DNA of 64,000 bases from Rhodovulum marinum (GTDB taxonomy: Bacteria; Pseudomonadota; Alphaproteobacteria; Rhodobacterales; Rhodobacteraceae): the NCBI RefSeq assembly GCF_004343075.1, contig NZ_SLXP01000006.1, positions 124,001 to 188,000 of the forward strand, read 5' to 3'. The position numbers and the translations under genes were made by a program. Below are positions 52,242 to 60,624 of this stretch, in pieces (position 1 is the first letter of the stretch; every line of letters begins with the position of its first letter). Under the pieces are notes generated by a model. It was not told the origin of the DNA. It made no database searches and saw nothing but the letters and a program-made list of their open reading frames with translations.

Positions 52242-52313
52242 ATACTGTTTTCATTGAAAATCAACCGCGGTTTGGCATCATCGAGTCGTTAACGCGACCA
52301 GGAGGTTCCAACC

Positions 52314-52583
52314 GTGCACCAGTCCGAGACGGAATTGATGCTGAAGGGCTATGGCCTGACGACGGCCGAATTCTTTTACCGGATGCCCGATTACCAGAGC
52401 GTTCTGAACAGTTTCATCTGGCAGGACTACGACATCGCGCCCGATCATCCGCGGCTATTCAAGTTCATCGAGTTCTGGCAGGAGCAGATCGAGGGGCCGC
52501 TGCACTCGGTGCGGTTCACCCATCGCAAGATGATCTCGCCCGGGGAATGGCGCAACGTGGTGGGCGAGTTCACCCTGCACTGA
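52314..52583 (+). CDS. usg: Usg family protein
   Basis: A small conserved alphaproteobacterial protein first named for its position upstream of trpF in Caulobacter-like genomes; its function is not known. The 89 residues show ELMLKGYGLTTAEFFYRMPD, FIWQDYDIAPDHPRLFKF and GPLHSVRFTHRKMISPGEW, which together are the family. The start is GTG at 52314, with AGGAGG upstream. Here no trp gene follows; a tandem repeat and dsbB do. It is divergent from gyrA. Confidence 0.88.
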   Translation: MHQSETELMLKGYGLTTAEFFYRMPDYQSVLNSFIWQDYDIAPDHPRLFKFIEFWQEQIEGPLHSVRFTHRKMISPGEWRNVVGEFTLH

Positions 52584-52598
52584 GACGCCGTTTCGCGG

Positions 52599-52637
52599 CA
52601 TATGAATCGCATATGAATTCCATATGAATTCCATATG
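52599..52637. repeat. 11-bp tandem repeat (CATATGAATTC)
   Basis: CATATG recurs at 52599, 52610, 52621 and 52632, exactly 11 bases apart; three spacers read AATCG, AATTC, AATTC. It starts 16 bases after the usg stop. It is AT-rich in a GC-rich setting. Confidence 0.9.
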
Positions 52638-52747
52638 AGTTTTTGACGGAGTCCAAACCGCGCCCCGCGACGCGATCCGGGGTCAAAACCTATGCCCCCG
52701 GGCGGTCAAACGGCCGGGGCGCGCGCGGGCCGGCGGACCGGGCGCCG

Positions 52748-53230
52748 TCAGCGCCCCGGGTGGCTGTTGGCATAGGCCCACAGCCAAAGCCCGACCAGCG
52801 CGGCGGACATCAGCGCGTTGTAGCTGGCCATCGACAGGCCGAACAGCGTCCACTGCACCTGGTCGCACAGCACGACCGGCTGGACCTGCGTGGGGTCGAG
52901 CAGCTGTTCCGGGGTCATCCCGCGGAACGCCGCCACATCGCCCGAACAGGACGAGGGGCCGGGCCACCATTTCCGCTCGACCCCGGTGTGATAGGCCCCC
53001 AGCCCGGCCGAGACCGCCATCGTGACCAGGCCCGCCACCGGCAGCATCCGCCCGCCGATGGCGATCGCGGCCATGCCGAGGATGGGCGCGACGGCATGCG
53101 GCCAGCGCTGCCACAGGCACAGCTTGCAGGGCGCAAGGCCGACAACATACTGGAACCAGTACCCCGCGAGCAGGATCGCCAGCGAGGCGAAGGCGGCGAG
53201 GAAGATCGCCTGGTTCCGGGTCGGTCTCAC
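52748..53230 (-). CDS. dsbB: Disulfide bond formation protein B
   Basis: Inner-membrane quinone reductase that reoxidises DsbA. The 160-residue protein has four membrane helices. The first cysteine pair is in APCKLCLWQRWPH (about residue 35), and the second is spread over PSSCSGD (about 96) and VVLCDQ (about 122). The GTG at 53230 overlaps the stop of the YqaA-type gene (GTGA). No dsbA is in the window. Confidence 0.9.
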   Translation of the reverse strand: MRPTRNQAIFLAAFASLAILLAGYWFQYVVGLAPCKLCLWQRWPHAVAPILGMAAIAIGGRMLPVAGLVTMAVSAGLGAYHTGVERKWWPGPSSCSGDVAAFRGMTPEQLLDPTQVQPVVLCDQVQWTLFGLSMASYNALMSAALVGLWLWAYANSHPGR

Positions 53231-53805
53231 AGGAATTTCACCGCGTAGAAGCCGCCGATCAGCAGGACGACGAACAAGGTGAACAACAACCCGAGATAGC
53301 GTTCGATGAAGGCGCGGATCGGGGCGCCGAGTTTCCACAACAGCGCGGCCAGCACGAAGAACCGGATCCCGCGCGCGATCACGCTGGCCACCATGAACAC
53401 GCCCAGGTTCAGCCCGGTCGAGCCCGACAGGATCGTGATGACCTTGTAGGGAAACGGCGTGATCCCGGCGATCAGCACCGCCCAGGCGCCGTAGTCGTTG
53501 TAGCGCGCCGAGAAGTCGTCGAAATAGGCGTCCTTGCCGTAGAATTCCAAAACCGGGCGGCCCAGCGTTTCGAAAAAGCCCCAGCCGATGACATAGCCCA
53601 TCAGCCCGCCCAAGACCGAGCCGACCAGCGCCACCCCGGCGATCAGCCAGGCGCGCGAGGGGCGGGCCAGGATCATCGGGATCATCAGCACGTCGGGCGG
53701 AATCGGGAAGACCGAGCTTTCGATGAAGGCGACCACGAACAGGGCACGCAACGCGTGCGGGCTGTCGGCCAGCGACAGGGTCCAGTCGTACAGGCGGCGA
53801 AGCAT
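53227..53805 (-). CDS. YqaA/DedA-type membrane protein
   Basis: A 192-residue SNARE-associated/DedA-superfamily membrane protein, probably a lipid scramblase or transporter relative. It shows FIESSVFPIPPDVLMIPMI (the E-x-x-x-x-P-x-P-x-E/D type first motif) near residue 30, then GGLMGYVIGWGFFETLG and the second motif AGITPFPYKVITILSG near residue 118. The ATG at 53805 is the start; the open frame beyond it runs through the tRNA gene and is rejected. It is translationally coupled to dsbB. Confidence 0.87.
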   Translation of the reverse strand: MLRRLYDWTLSLADSPHALRALFVVAFIESSVFPIPPDVLMIPMILARPSRAWLIAGVALVGSVLGGLMGYVIGWGFFETLGRPVLEFYGKDAYFDDFSARYNDYGAWAVLIAGITPFPYKVITILSGSTGLNLGVFMVASVIARGIRFFVLAALLWKLGAPIRAFIERYLGLLFTLFVVLLIGGFYAVKFL

Positions 53806-53963
53806 CGTCGGGCGGCCCCTTGTTCGGTCCCGGCCCACAAGCCACGGGCCGCGCCCCGCGTCAAGACGCAGGGGCCCTGCGCCGCCGCACCGATTGGTGA
53901 TGGGGCGGGTGCGTGACGGGTATGATTGACCGGCGCGCGGACGCGCGCTAAGGGGGGCGCGTG

Positions 53964-54047
53964 GCCCGAGTGGCGAAATGGTAGACGCAGGGGATTCAAA
54001 ATCCCCCGCCGCAAGGCGTGTCGGTTCGAGTCCGACCTCGGGCACCA
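53964..54047 (+). tRNA. tRNA-Leu (anticodon CAA)
   Basis: An 84-base class II tRNA. The acceptor arm GCCCGAG (53964-53970) pairs with CTCGGGC (54037-54043), followed by A and an encoded CCA. The anticodon stem GGGGA/TCCCC encloses loop TTCAAAA, giving CAA, which reads UUG. A long variable arm (GCCGCAAGGCGT) and the T-loop GGTTCGAGTCC are present. All features agree with leucine. Confidence 0.95.
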
Positions 54048-54700
54048 GCCATCCCAAGTGACCCTGTGATTCGCTGGCCGGGCGGGGCGGATCGGTTCCG
54101 GCCCGGTATGCAATCACCGCTTTTCCACGCCATTGGTGCGGCCCCAAGCGACGGCGGCGGCCCGCGTTCGCCGAACGGTTAACGTGTGGGCCGGGACGGT
54201 GGGGTGGAAACAATCCCGCCGGTGATCGGGTCGGCAGGCTGCAACGATGGGTCGAACCCGGCGCGGTTTGTTGCCAGCTGCGAAACGGTCGGGGTCCGGG
54301 CCGGTTCCGCCATGGCAACGATCGCCATCAGCGCCGGTGGCCGGAGGGCGCGAAATGTGGCGGGCACGTCCGGGTCTTGCCGTGATTCCGCCGGATTTTC
54401 CTTTGGTGCGCCCGGGGCATCCCATATCCTGATCGTGCCTTGCTGGGGGCAGGGGCATCGGGTGCGGTCCAATGGGGGTTGGCCGCATGAAAGGCCGGGG
54501 CATCGTTCCGCATCGGAACCTGCGTATTGTGGCAGGCGTCCGGGCGGGTGAAACGCGGTGTTCCGGCCGATTTTCGAAGGGGAACGGGGCTTTCCCGCCG
54601 GCGCGGCCCCAGGGCGGCCCATAACGTCGCACCGTCTGGACAGCCGGGCAGCCTTGGGGGCAGGCTGGGGCGACGGCCATGGGCCAGCACGGGGACGGCG
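54048..54700. other. 653-bp stretch without a supported gene, downstream of tRNA-Leu
   Basis: Several reading frames are open on both strands because of high GC, but none has a ribosome site plus recognisable protein. There is no second copy of the tRNA 3' end that would mark an integrated element, and no integrase. I see no RNA gene or strong terminator. It may be a decayed region or the leader of the next membrane gene. Confidence 0.5.
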
Positions 54701-55135
54701 ATGAGCGACGAGACGGAGACCTGGCACCTGATGCCGGTGGCGATCCTGGCGATCCTCTGGAACCTTGCGGGCTGTGCCGATTACGTGATGACGCAATATG
54801 GCGCGGCGTCTTACCTGCAGATCTTCACCCAGAGCCAGGCCCAGTATTTCAACGCGCTGCCCGCCATGGTGGACGGCGCCTGGGCGACCGCGGTCTGGGG
54901 CGGGTTGGCGGGGTCGGTGATGCTGTTCCTGCGGCTGGGCGCGGCGCCCTGGGTGCTGGGCGTCGCGGCGCTGGCGATGCTGGGCTGCGCGGGCTGGCTG
55001 ATCGTTTTGGCCACGCCGCCGCTGATCGCGGTGTCGGGCGCGTTCGGCGTGGCGATGATCGCGGGCGCGGCGGCGATGTCGGTGGTGTTCTACCTGTATG
55101 CCCGGCAGATGCGGGTTGCCGGGGCGTTGAGCTAG
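54701..55135 (+). CDS. Four-helix membrane protein of unknown function
   Basis: A 144-residue protein with four membrane helices: MPVAILAILWNLAGCADYVM near residue 10, TAVWGGLAGSVMLFLRLG, VLGVAALAMLGCAGWLIVLA and AFGVAMIAGAAAMSVVFYLY (each quoted as the core). Between helices one and two lies YLQIFTQSQAQYFNALPAMV. The layout is known from many unnamed proteobacterial proteins. ATG at 54701 follows GGGGACGGCG. The stop overlaps the end of the MocA-like gene by four bases on the other strand. Function unknown. Confidence 0.7.
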   Translation: MSDETETWHLMPVAILAILWNLAGCADYVMTQYGAASYLQIFTQSQAQYFNALPAMVDGAWATAVWGGLAGSVMLFLRLGAAPWVLGVAALAMLGCAGWLIVLATPPLIAVSGAFGVAMIAGAAAMSVVFYLYARQMRVAGALS

Positions 55136-55728
55136 GGCGCCCGGGCGTGCCAGGCGGCCCAGTCTTCGGGGGTATCCAGATCGGTCAGCGCGCGCCGGCC
55201 CGGCAGCGGGCAGGGGCGGACGGTCTCGCCGGCCAGAACGGCGCGGCCCCCGGTATCGCCCGTGACCGCCGCCAGCGCGTCGAAGCAGCGCGCGGGAAAG
55301 ATCACCGGGTGCCCCGGCTCGCCGGTCTCGGCGGTGGCGCGCAGCGCGGTGTCGGGCGCCTCGTCGAACTGGCGCAGCATCAGTGCGATGTCGGCCGTGA
55401 CGATCTCGGGCATGTCGGGCAGCAGCACCATCAGCCCCGCGGCCCCCGCGGCGCGCGCCGCCTGCGCCCCGGCGCGCAAGGACGCGGCCATGCCCTCGGC
55501 CCCGTCGACATAGGTGGCGCGAAAGCCTTGCAGCCCCTCCAGAATCTCGGCGCGGGGTCCACCCGCGTGCCGGGGCAGGGTCACCAGCACCGGCGCGTGG
55601 GTGGCCAGCGCGGCGCACATCTGACGGCGCAACAGTGCCTCGCCCTCGACTGGTTCCAGAAGCTTGTCGCGCCCGCGCATCCGGGACGATGTCCCGGCCG
55701 CGGGCACGAGGATCAGCACCTTGCCCAT
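55132..55728 (-). CDS. MocA-like nucleotidyltransferase
   Basis: A 198-residue NTP-transferase of the MobA/MocA type. The signature loop is LVPAAGTSSRMRGRDKLLEPV at the N-terminus (quote trimmed: PAAGTSSRMRGRDKLLEPV). MVLLPDMPEIVTADI near residue 98 gives the metal-binding aspartates, and PGHPVIFPARCFDAL near residue 138 is the family's base-binding block. Relatives make molybdopterin cytosine dinucleotide (MocA), but no molybdoenzyme gene is nearby, so the product is unsettled. It follows livM by about 58 bp in the same direction and may belong to the liv operon. Confidence 0.82.
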   Translation of the reverse strand: MGKVLILVPAAGTSSRMRGRDKLLEPVEGEALLRRQMCAALATHAPVLVTLPRHAGGPRAEILEGLQGFRATYVDGAEGMAASLRAGAQAARAAGAAGLMVLLPDMPEIVTADIALMLRQFDEAPDTALRATAETGEPGHPVIFPARCFDALAAVTGDTGGRAVLAGETVRPCPLPGRRALTDLDTPEDWAAWHARAP

Positions 55729-55786
55729 GGTCCCAGACTAGGCCCTGCGCGGCGCGGGTGCAAATCCGCCCCTGCGGCGCCCCCGT

Positions 55787-57085
55787 CTAGCGTTCCGGGA
55801 TCAGCCCGCGCGGGCTGAAGCGCAGCACCAGGAGCAGGATCACGCCCATGGTCAGCAGCCGCATATGGGCAACGCTGTCCAGAAGATGCGCGCGCAGCGC
55901 CGAATCCTCGGCCATGCCGCTGGTCAGCACGCCCATCAGGAACGCGCCCAGGGGTTCGACCTGCACCCAGAGGAACCAGATCAGGAAGCCGCCCAGCACC
56001 GCGCCCCAGTTGTTGCCCGACCCGCCCACGATCACCATCACCCACACAAGGAAGGTAAAGCGCAGCGGCTGGTAGGAGGACGGCGTCAGCTGGCTGTCAT
56101 AGGTGACCATCATGGCGCCCGCGAGGCCGCAGATGGCAGAGCCGAGGATGAAGACCTGCAGGTGGCGGCGCTTGACGTCCTTGCCCATGGCCTCGGCCGC
56201 GACCTCGTTGTCGCGGATCGCGCGCATCATCCGCCCCCAGGGCGAATTCAGCGCGGTCTGCGTCAGCCAGATCAGCGCGATCAGCACGGTCGCGAAGAGG
56301 CCGGTATAGGCAAGCTTGACGAAAAGCGTCGAGGCGGTGACCGGGTCGAGGCCCAGCGCATCGGCCCGTGCCACGAAGGCCGCGCTTTGCTGAAGGTCGA
56401 CCTCGTAGGGGACGGGGCGGGGAACGCCGATGACGTTCTTGACGCCGCGGCTGAGCCAGTCCTCGTTCTTGAGCACGGCGATGACGATCTCGGCGATGCC
56501 CAGCGTGGCGATGGCCAGGTAGTCCGAGCGCAGCCCCAGCGCGGTCTTGCCGATCACCCAGGCGGCCCCGGCGGCCAGCAGCCCGCCCACCGGCCAGCCG
56601 ATCAGCACCGGCAGGCCGAGACCGCCCAGATAGCCGGTCGCGGCCGGGTTCACGGCCTCGATCGCGGCGACGCCCGGGTCGAACACGGCGCGGAAAAGGA
56701 AGAAGCCCGCCACCAGCCAGCCGATCATCGCCAGCGCCCGCACCCGGCCGCGGCCGAGGCGCCGCCAGATCAGGACCGCGCCCAGGATCACGCCCAGCCC
56801 CAGCGCCAGACCGCCGAGCGCGCGCAATCCGCCCGCGGCCCAGGCCTCGCCCACGGGGGGCATGGCGACGATCACCGCGCCCAGCCCGCCCAGCGCGACG
56901 AAGCCCATGACGCCCACGTTGAACAGGCCCGCATAGCCCCACTGCATGTTCACGCCCAGCGCCATGACCGCCGAGATCAGCCCGTAGTTCAGGATGAACA
57001 GCGCCGCGTTCCAGCTTTGGACCACGCCGGTGCCCAGGATCAGCAATGCCACGAGGGCGAACAGGCCCATTTCCCTGAGTGTCAT
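55787..57085 (-). CDS. livM: Branched-chain/hydrophobic amino acid ABC transporter permease LivM
   Basis: One of two inner-membrane permeases of the HAAT-type importer. The 432-residue protein has about ten membrane helices. GYAGLFNVGVMGFVALGG near residue 50 is the typical LivM start, LGLRSDYLAIATLGIAEI near residue 190 is the family core, and the EAA-like coupling region reads GRMMRAIRDNEVAAEAMG. The ATG at 57085 overlaps the livH stop (ATGA). An extra stretch of alanine- and glycine-rich helices after residue 75 makes it longer than the simplest LivM. Confidence 0.93.
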   Translation of the reverse strand: MTLREMGLFALVALLILGTGVVQSWNAALFILNYGLISAVMALGVNMQWGYAGLFNVGVMGFVALGGLGAVIVAMPPVGEAWAAGGLRALGGLALGLGVILGAVLIWRRLGRGRVRALAMIGWLVAGFFLFRAVFDPGVAAIEAVNPAATGYLGGLGLPVLIGWPVGGLLAAGAAWVIGKTALGLRSDYLAIATLGIAEIVIAVLKNEDWLSRGVKNVIGVPRPVPYEVDLQQSAAFVARADALGLDPVTASTLFVKLAYTGLFATVLIALIWLTQTALNSPWGRMMRAIRDNEVAAEAMGKDVKRRHLQVFILGSAICGLAGAMMVTYDSQLTPSSYQPLRFTFLVWVMVIVGGSGNNWGAVLGGFLIWFLWVQVEPLGAFLMGVLTSGMAEDSALRAHLLDSVAHMRLLTMGVILLLVLRFSPRGLIPER

Positions 57086-58095
57086 ACCGCTTTCCCCCGG
57101 AACAGGCCCGTGGGCCGGAACAAAAGCACGATCACGAGGATCACGAAGCTGACCGCGAACTTGTAATCGGTCGACAGAAGCTGCACGAGCCCGTCCGGTT
57201 CAAGAGAGTCGGGCAGCAGGTAGACCAGCACCTTTTTCCAGGCATAGGTGATCGTCACCTCGGAAAACGCGATCACGAAGCCGCCGGCGATGGCGCCCAG
57301 CGGGCTGCCCAGCCCGCCGACGATGGCGGCGGCAAAGATCGGCAGCAGAAGCTGGAAATAGGTGAAGGGTTTGAACGACTTGTCGAGGCCGTACAGAACA
57401 CCGGCCACGGTCGCCAGTACCGCGACGATGATCCAGGTGATCGCCACCACACGTTCGGGGTTGATGCCGGACAACAGCGCGAGATCCTCGTTGTCGGAAA
57501 AGGCGCGCATCGATTTGCCGGTGCGGGTATAGGTCAGGAACCAGAACAGCGCGGCCACCACGATGATCGCGGTCACGATGGTCAGCCCTTGCGTGCTGCG
57601 GATCGCCAGCCCCTCGGCCAGGCCCGTCATCTCCTTGAAATCGCGGGCCGAGACGATGAACCGTTCGCCATCGGCGAAGCGCTGGTCGTCGGGCCCGATG
57701 ATGAAGCGCACAAGCCCGTTGAGGATGAACATCACCCCCATCGAGACGATCACCAGGATCACCGGTTTCGCCTTCTGCTCGCGGTAGAAGCGGTAGACCA
57801 CCCGGTCCGTCGCCAGCAGCAGCAGCGCGGTTGCCGCGATCCCCGCGGGCAGGGCCAAGAGCGCGGTCGGCAGCGGCCCCAGCGTGACACCCAGCGATTG
57901 CAGCCACCAGGTCACGAGGATCGTCACCATCGTGCCGAACGCCATCGTGTCGCCATGGGCGAAGTTCGAGAAGCGCAGGATGCCATAGATCAGCGTCACC
58001 CCCAGCGCGCCCAGCGCCAGCTGCGCGCCATAGGCGGTGGCGGGGATCAGAACGAAATTGGCAAAGGCCACAAGGGCGTTCAGCAGGTCCATCAC
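57082..58095 (-). CDS. livH: Branched-chain/hydrophobic amino acid ABC transporter permease LivH
   Basis: Second permease of the importer. The 337-residue protein has about eight membrane helices. GALGVTLIYGILRFSNFAHGD near residue 28 (quote trimmed: LGVTLIYGILRFSNFAHGD) is the LivH signature, and the coupling region reads TGKSMRAFSDNEDLALLSGI near residue 190. The ATG at 58095 overlaps the stop of a small secreted protein gene (ATGA), so that gene is part of the operon. It is a normal LivH otherwise. Confidence 0.94.
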   Translation of the reverse strand: MMDLLNALVAFANFVLIPATAYGAQLALGALGVTLIYGILRFSNFAHGDTMAFGTMVTILVTWWLQSLGVTLGPLPTALLALPAGIAATALLLLATDRVVYRFYREQKAKPVILVIVSMGVMFILNGLVRFIIGPDDQRFADGERFIVSARDFKEMTGLAEGLAIRSTQGLTIVTAIIVVAALFWFLTYTRTGKSMRAFSDNEDLALLSGINPERVVAITWIIVAVLATVAGVLYGLDKSFKPFTYFQLLLPIFAAAIVGGLGSPLGAIAGGFVIAFSEVTITYAWKKVLVYLLPDSLEPDGLVQLLSTDYKFAVSFVILVIVLLFRPTGLFRGKAV

Positions 58096-58499
58096 TCGCA
58101 GGTTCCGAAATAGCTGACAGAGGCAGGCCCGGCGGCCAGGTGAACGGTATAACGCGCAGCACTGCCGGCGACCGCCAGGTAATGGCGCACGGCGCCGTCG
58201 CCGCCCTGCAGGAACAGCGCCCCGGCGCCCCGGGTCCCGAAGGTGTCGACATCGCCCGAGACCGAGCTGAGCGTGGCGCGCGCCAGCATCACACCGGCAC
58301 CCAGCCCGCCGACCCGGCCCTCGACCGACAGCGCGAAATCGGTGTCGGCGCAGGGCTCGGTTTCATAGCATTCCTGCACGAAGCTGCAGGACAGGGTGAA
58401 ATCGTTCCCGGTGGTCCCGGCCTCTTGCTGGGCCAGGGCCGGATGCGATGCGGTGACCAGCAAGGCCACGACGAGGGGCAGAAAACGGTCAGTCGGCAT
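58092..58499 (-). CDS. Small secreted four-cysteine protein in the liv operon (copy 2)
   Basis: A 135-residue protein with a clear signal peptide (VVALLVTASHPALAQ, cleavage after ALA, about residue 23). The mature part has three clustered cysteines in LSCSFVQECYETEPCADTD and a fourth just before the end, YFGTCE. The middle and end, GAGALFLQGGDGAVRHYLAV, line up by eye with the sister protein at 58581, suggesting an old duplication. Its stop overlaps the livH start. Periplasmic location and two disulfide bonds are expected; function unknown. Confidence 0.75.
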   Translation of the reverse strand: MPTDRFLPLVVALLVTASHPALAQQEAGTTGNDFTLSCSFVQECYETEPCADTDFALSVEGRVGGLGAGVMLARATLSSVSGDVDTFGTRGAGALFLQGGDGAVRHYLAVAGSAARYTVHLAAGPASVSYFGTCE

Positions 58500-58580
58500 G
58501 GGCAGTCCTCCTGGGCGCAGCGCGCCGGGCCCGGCCTGCGGGATGTCGCGGGGTTCGGGGGGCGGGGCGGGGCTTGCGGC

Positions 58581-58988
58581 TCATTCCGCCTCCTCGCAGC
58601 GGCCGTGAATGGAAATCGAGACGGGCATCCTCTCGTCGGGATCGGCCGCGCCGGGCAACAGCGCGTGGCGCGTCAGCAGGAAGGACAGGTCGTCGAAAAC
58701 CGTCATCGCGCCCGCGCCCTGTCCGGCCTCCAGCGCGCCGCCCGCGCCCTGCACGCGCACCCCCTCGGCCTTGGGCAGCCGCCGGAATTCATAGGACCGC
58801 TCGCCCTCCTCGGTGGTCATCACCAGCTTGTCGCCGACCTCCTTGCCGGGATCGAGGGAATAGACCACCTCGATCGCCTCGCAGGTGGCCTCGAACCCGG
58901 CCAGGCAGACCCGCTCGGCCGTGCAATCCAGCGGCGCGGCACCGGCAAGCGCCGGCCAGGCCAGAAACAGCGCGCTCCAGATCCGCAT
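58581..58988 (-). CDS. Small secreted four-cysteine protein in the liv operon (copy 1)
   Basis: A 135-residue protein with a signal peptide (LFLAWPALAGAAPLD, cleavage near AGA, about residue 17). Cysteines lie in LDCTAERVCLAGFEATCEAI and in the last residues HGRCEEAE, the same plan as the protein at 58092. It starts one base after the livF stop, with GGGGGGGTAGG as ribosome site, so it is translated with the transporter. An accessory periplasmic role is inferred from context only; I know no named family. Confidence 0.75.
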   Translation of the reverse strand: MRIWSALFLAWPALAGAAPLDCTAERVCLAGFEATCEAIEVVYSLDPGKEVGDKLVMTTEEGERSYEFRRLPKAEGVRVQGAGGALEAGQGAGAMTVFDDLSFLLTRHALLPGAADPDERMPVSISIHGRCEEAE

Positions 58989-58989
58989 C

Positions 58990-59703
58990 CTACCCCCCCA
59001 GGAATGTCCGGCGCACCTCGGGGTCCGCCAGCAAGGCCTTGCCGGTGTCGGTATAGGCGTTGCGCCCCTGCACCAGCACGTACCCCTTGTCCGCGATCTC
59101 CAGCGCCTGGCGCGCGTTCTGTTCCACCATCAGGATGGAAATGCCGGTGCGCGCCACCTCGATGATCCGGTCGAACAGCTCGTCCATCACGATCGGGCTG
59201 ACCCCCGCGGTCGGTTCGTCCAGCATCAGAACGCTGGGCCGGGTCATCAGCGCGCGGCCGACGGCGACCTGCTGGCGCTGCCCGCCCGACAGCTCGCCCG
59301 CCGCCTGGCGGCGCTTTTCCTTCAGGATCGGGAACAGGTGATAGACCTCGTCCATCGTACCCGAAATGTCGTCGCGGCGCAGGAAGGCGCCCATCTCCAG
59401 GTTCTCCTCGACACTCATCGAGGTGAAGATGTTGTTCGTCTGCGGCACGAAGGCCATGCCCTTGGCCACGCGGGCCTGGGGCGTCAAGGCGGTGATATCC
59501 TCGCCATCCAGTCGAACGCTTCCCGAATGGATGTTCAGCATCCCGAACACCGCCTTCATCGCGGTGGATTTTCCCGCGCCGTTCGGACCCACGATCACCG
59601 CGATCTCGCCCCGGTCCACCGACACGGTGCAGCCATGCAGGATATCCGCGCCGCGCCCGTAGCCGCCGGTCATCCGGTCGCCGATCAGAAAGGGCTCTGA
59701 CAT
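58990..59703 (-). CDS. livF: Branched-chain/hydrophobic amino acid ABC transporter ATPase LivF
   Basis: One of the two ATPases of the importer. The 237-residue protein has Walker A VGPNGAGKSTAMKAVFG near residue 40, the signature LSGGQRQQVAVGRAL, Walker B SVLMLDEPTAGVSP and the switch histidine-type region, reading MVEQNARQALEIAD as in all LivF. The ATG at 59703 gives MSEPFLI. The gap to livG (70 bp) contains a short repeat-like sequence. The start is firm because the ATPase core follows at the proper distance. Confidence 0.94.
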   Translation of the reverse strand: MSEPFLIGDRMTGGYGRGADILHGCTVSVDRGEIAVIVGPNGAGKSTAMKAVFGMLNIHSGSVRLDGEDITALTPQARVAKGMAFVPQTNNIFTSMSVEENLEMGAFLRRDDISGTMDEVYHLFPILKEKRRQAAGELSGGQRQQVAVGRALMTRPSVLMLDEPTAGVSPIVMDELFDRIIEVARTGISILMVEQNARQALEIADKGYVLVQGRNAYTDTGKALLADPEVRRTFLGG

Positions 59704-59715
59704 GCCCGCGCCCCT

Positions 59716-59739
59716 GTCTTTTTCTTGGCAAAAATACTC
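59716..59739. repeat. Half of a repeat-like element between livG and livF
   Basis: TCTTTTTCTTGGCAAAAATA and following CTC resemble by eye one arm of the hairpin repeat at 63129-63182 (CTTCTTCTGGCGTGAAATAT). It is the only AT-rich patch in this operon. Relation by similarity is moderate. Confidence 0.4.
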
Positions 59740-59773
59740 AAATCCCGCCCCGTCCATCGGCGCCCACGCCCGC

Positions 59774-60559
59774 TCAGGCGTGCCCGGCCTTCATCTTGTT
59801 CTTCAGCCCCGTGCCCAGATAGGCCTCGATCACCGCCTCGTTCTGCATGATCTCGTCGGCCTTGCCCCTGGCCAGTACCTTGCCCTCGGCCATCACGATC
59901 ACCGGGTCGCACAGCCGACCGATGAAATCCATGTCATGCTCGATCACGCAAAAGGTATAGCCGCGCTCGCGGTTCAGCCGCACGATGGCGTCACCGATGG
60001 TGTTCAGCAGGGTCCGGTTCACGCCCGCGCCCACCTCGTCGAGGAACACCACCTTGGCATCGACCATCATCGTGCGGCCCAGTTCCAGCAGTTTCTTCTG
60101 CCCGCCCGACAGGTTCCCGGCCTTTTCGTCGGCCAAATGGTCGATGGTCAGGAACTCCAGCACCTCGTCGGCCTTCGCGGCCAGCGCGCGTTCCTCGGCC
60201 GCGATCCGGCGGCGGGCGAACCAGGCATGCCACAGCGCCTCGCCCGACTGGCCCGAGGGCACCATCATCAGGTTCTCGCGCACGGTCATCGAACTGAACT
60301 CATGCGCGATCTGGAAGGTGCGCAACAGCCCCTTGTGGAACAAGTCATGCGGCGGCAGGCCGGTGATGTCCTCGCCGTCCATGGTCACGCGGCCGCTGGT
60401 CGGCGGCAGCACGCCCGCGATCACGTTGAACAGCGTCGACTTGCCCGCGCCGTTCGGCCCGATCAAGCCGGTGATCGACCCGGTCTCGATCTCGATCGAG
60501 GCGCCGTCCACCGCGTGGAAGCCGCCGAAATGCCTGTGAAGGTTCTCTACCCGGATCAC
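59774..60559 (-). CDS. livG: Branched-chain/hydrophobic amino acid ABC transporter ATPase LivG
   Basis: Second ATPase of the importer. The 261-residue protein has Walker [19 protein letters not shown] near residue 33, the LivG-type insert with RTFQIAHEFSSMTVRENLMM, signature LSGGQKKLLELGR, and Walker B VVFLDEVGAGVN, in which the usual Pro after Asp-Glu is Val, a known LivG-group variation. The switch region is CVIEHDMDFIGRL. The GTG at 60559 is chosen for the GGGGA site in front; a TTG ten codons earlier is the alternative. It follows livK and its terminator. Confidence 0.92.
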   Translation of the reverse strand: MIRVENLHRHFGGFHAVDGASIEIETGSITGLIGPNGAGKSTLFNVIAGVLPPTSGRVTMDGEDITGLPPHDLFHKGLLRTFQIAHEFSSMTVRENLMMVPSGQSGEALWHAWFARRRIAAEERALAAKADEVLEFLTIDHLADEKAGNLSGGQKKLLELGRTMMVDAKVVFLDEVGAGVNRTLLNTIGDAIVRLNRERGYTFCVIEHDMDFIGRLCDPVIVMAEGKVLARGKADEIMQNEAVIEAYLGTGLKNKMKAGHA

Positions 60560-60624
60560 GTGTCGGTCCCCAACAGTCTGGCCCCGCAAATCCGGCGCCT
60601 GCGTTCTGGCGCGCGTCCTTAGCG

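Noticed and set aside
50329-52257. 642-codon open frame opposite gyrA
   Set aside because: Antisense of a perfectly conserved GyrA; no ribosome site or domain.
53805-54318. N-terminal extension of the YqaA-type protein through the tRNA-Leu gene
   Set aside because: It would read the antisense of a tRNA; the ATG at 53805 starts the conserved protein.
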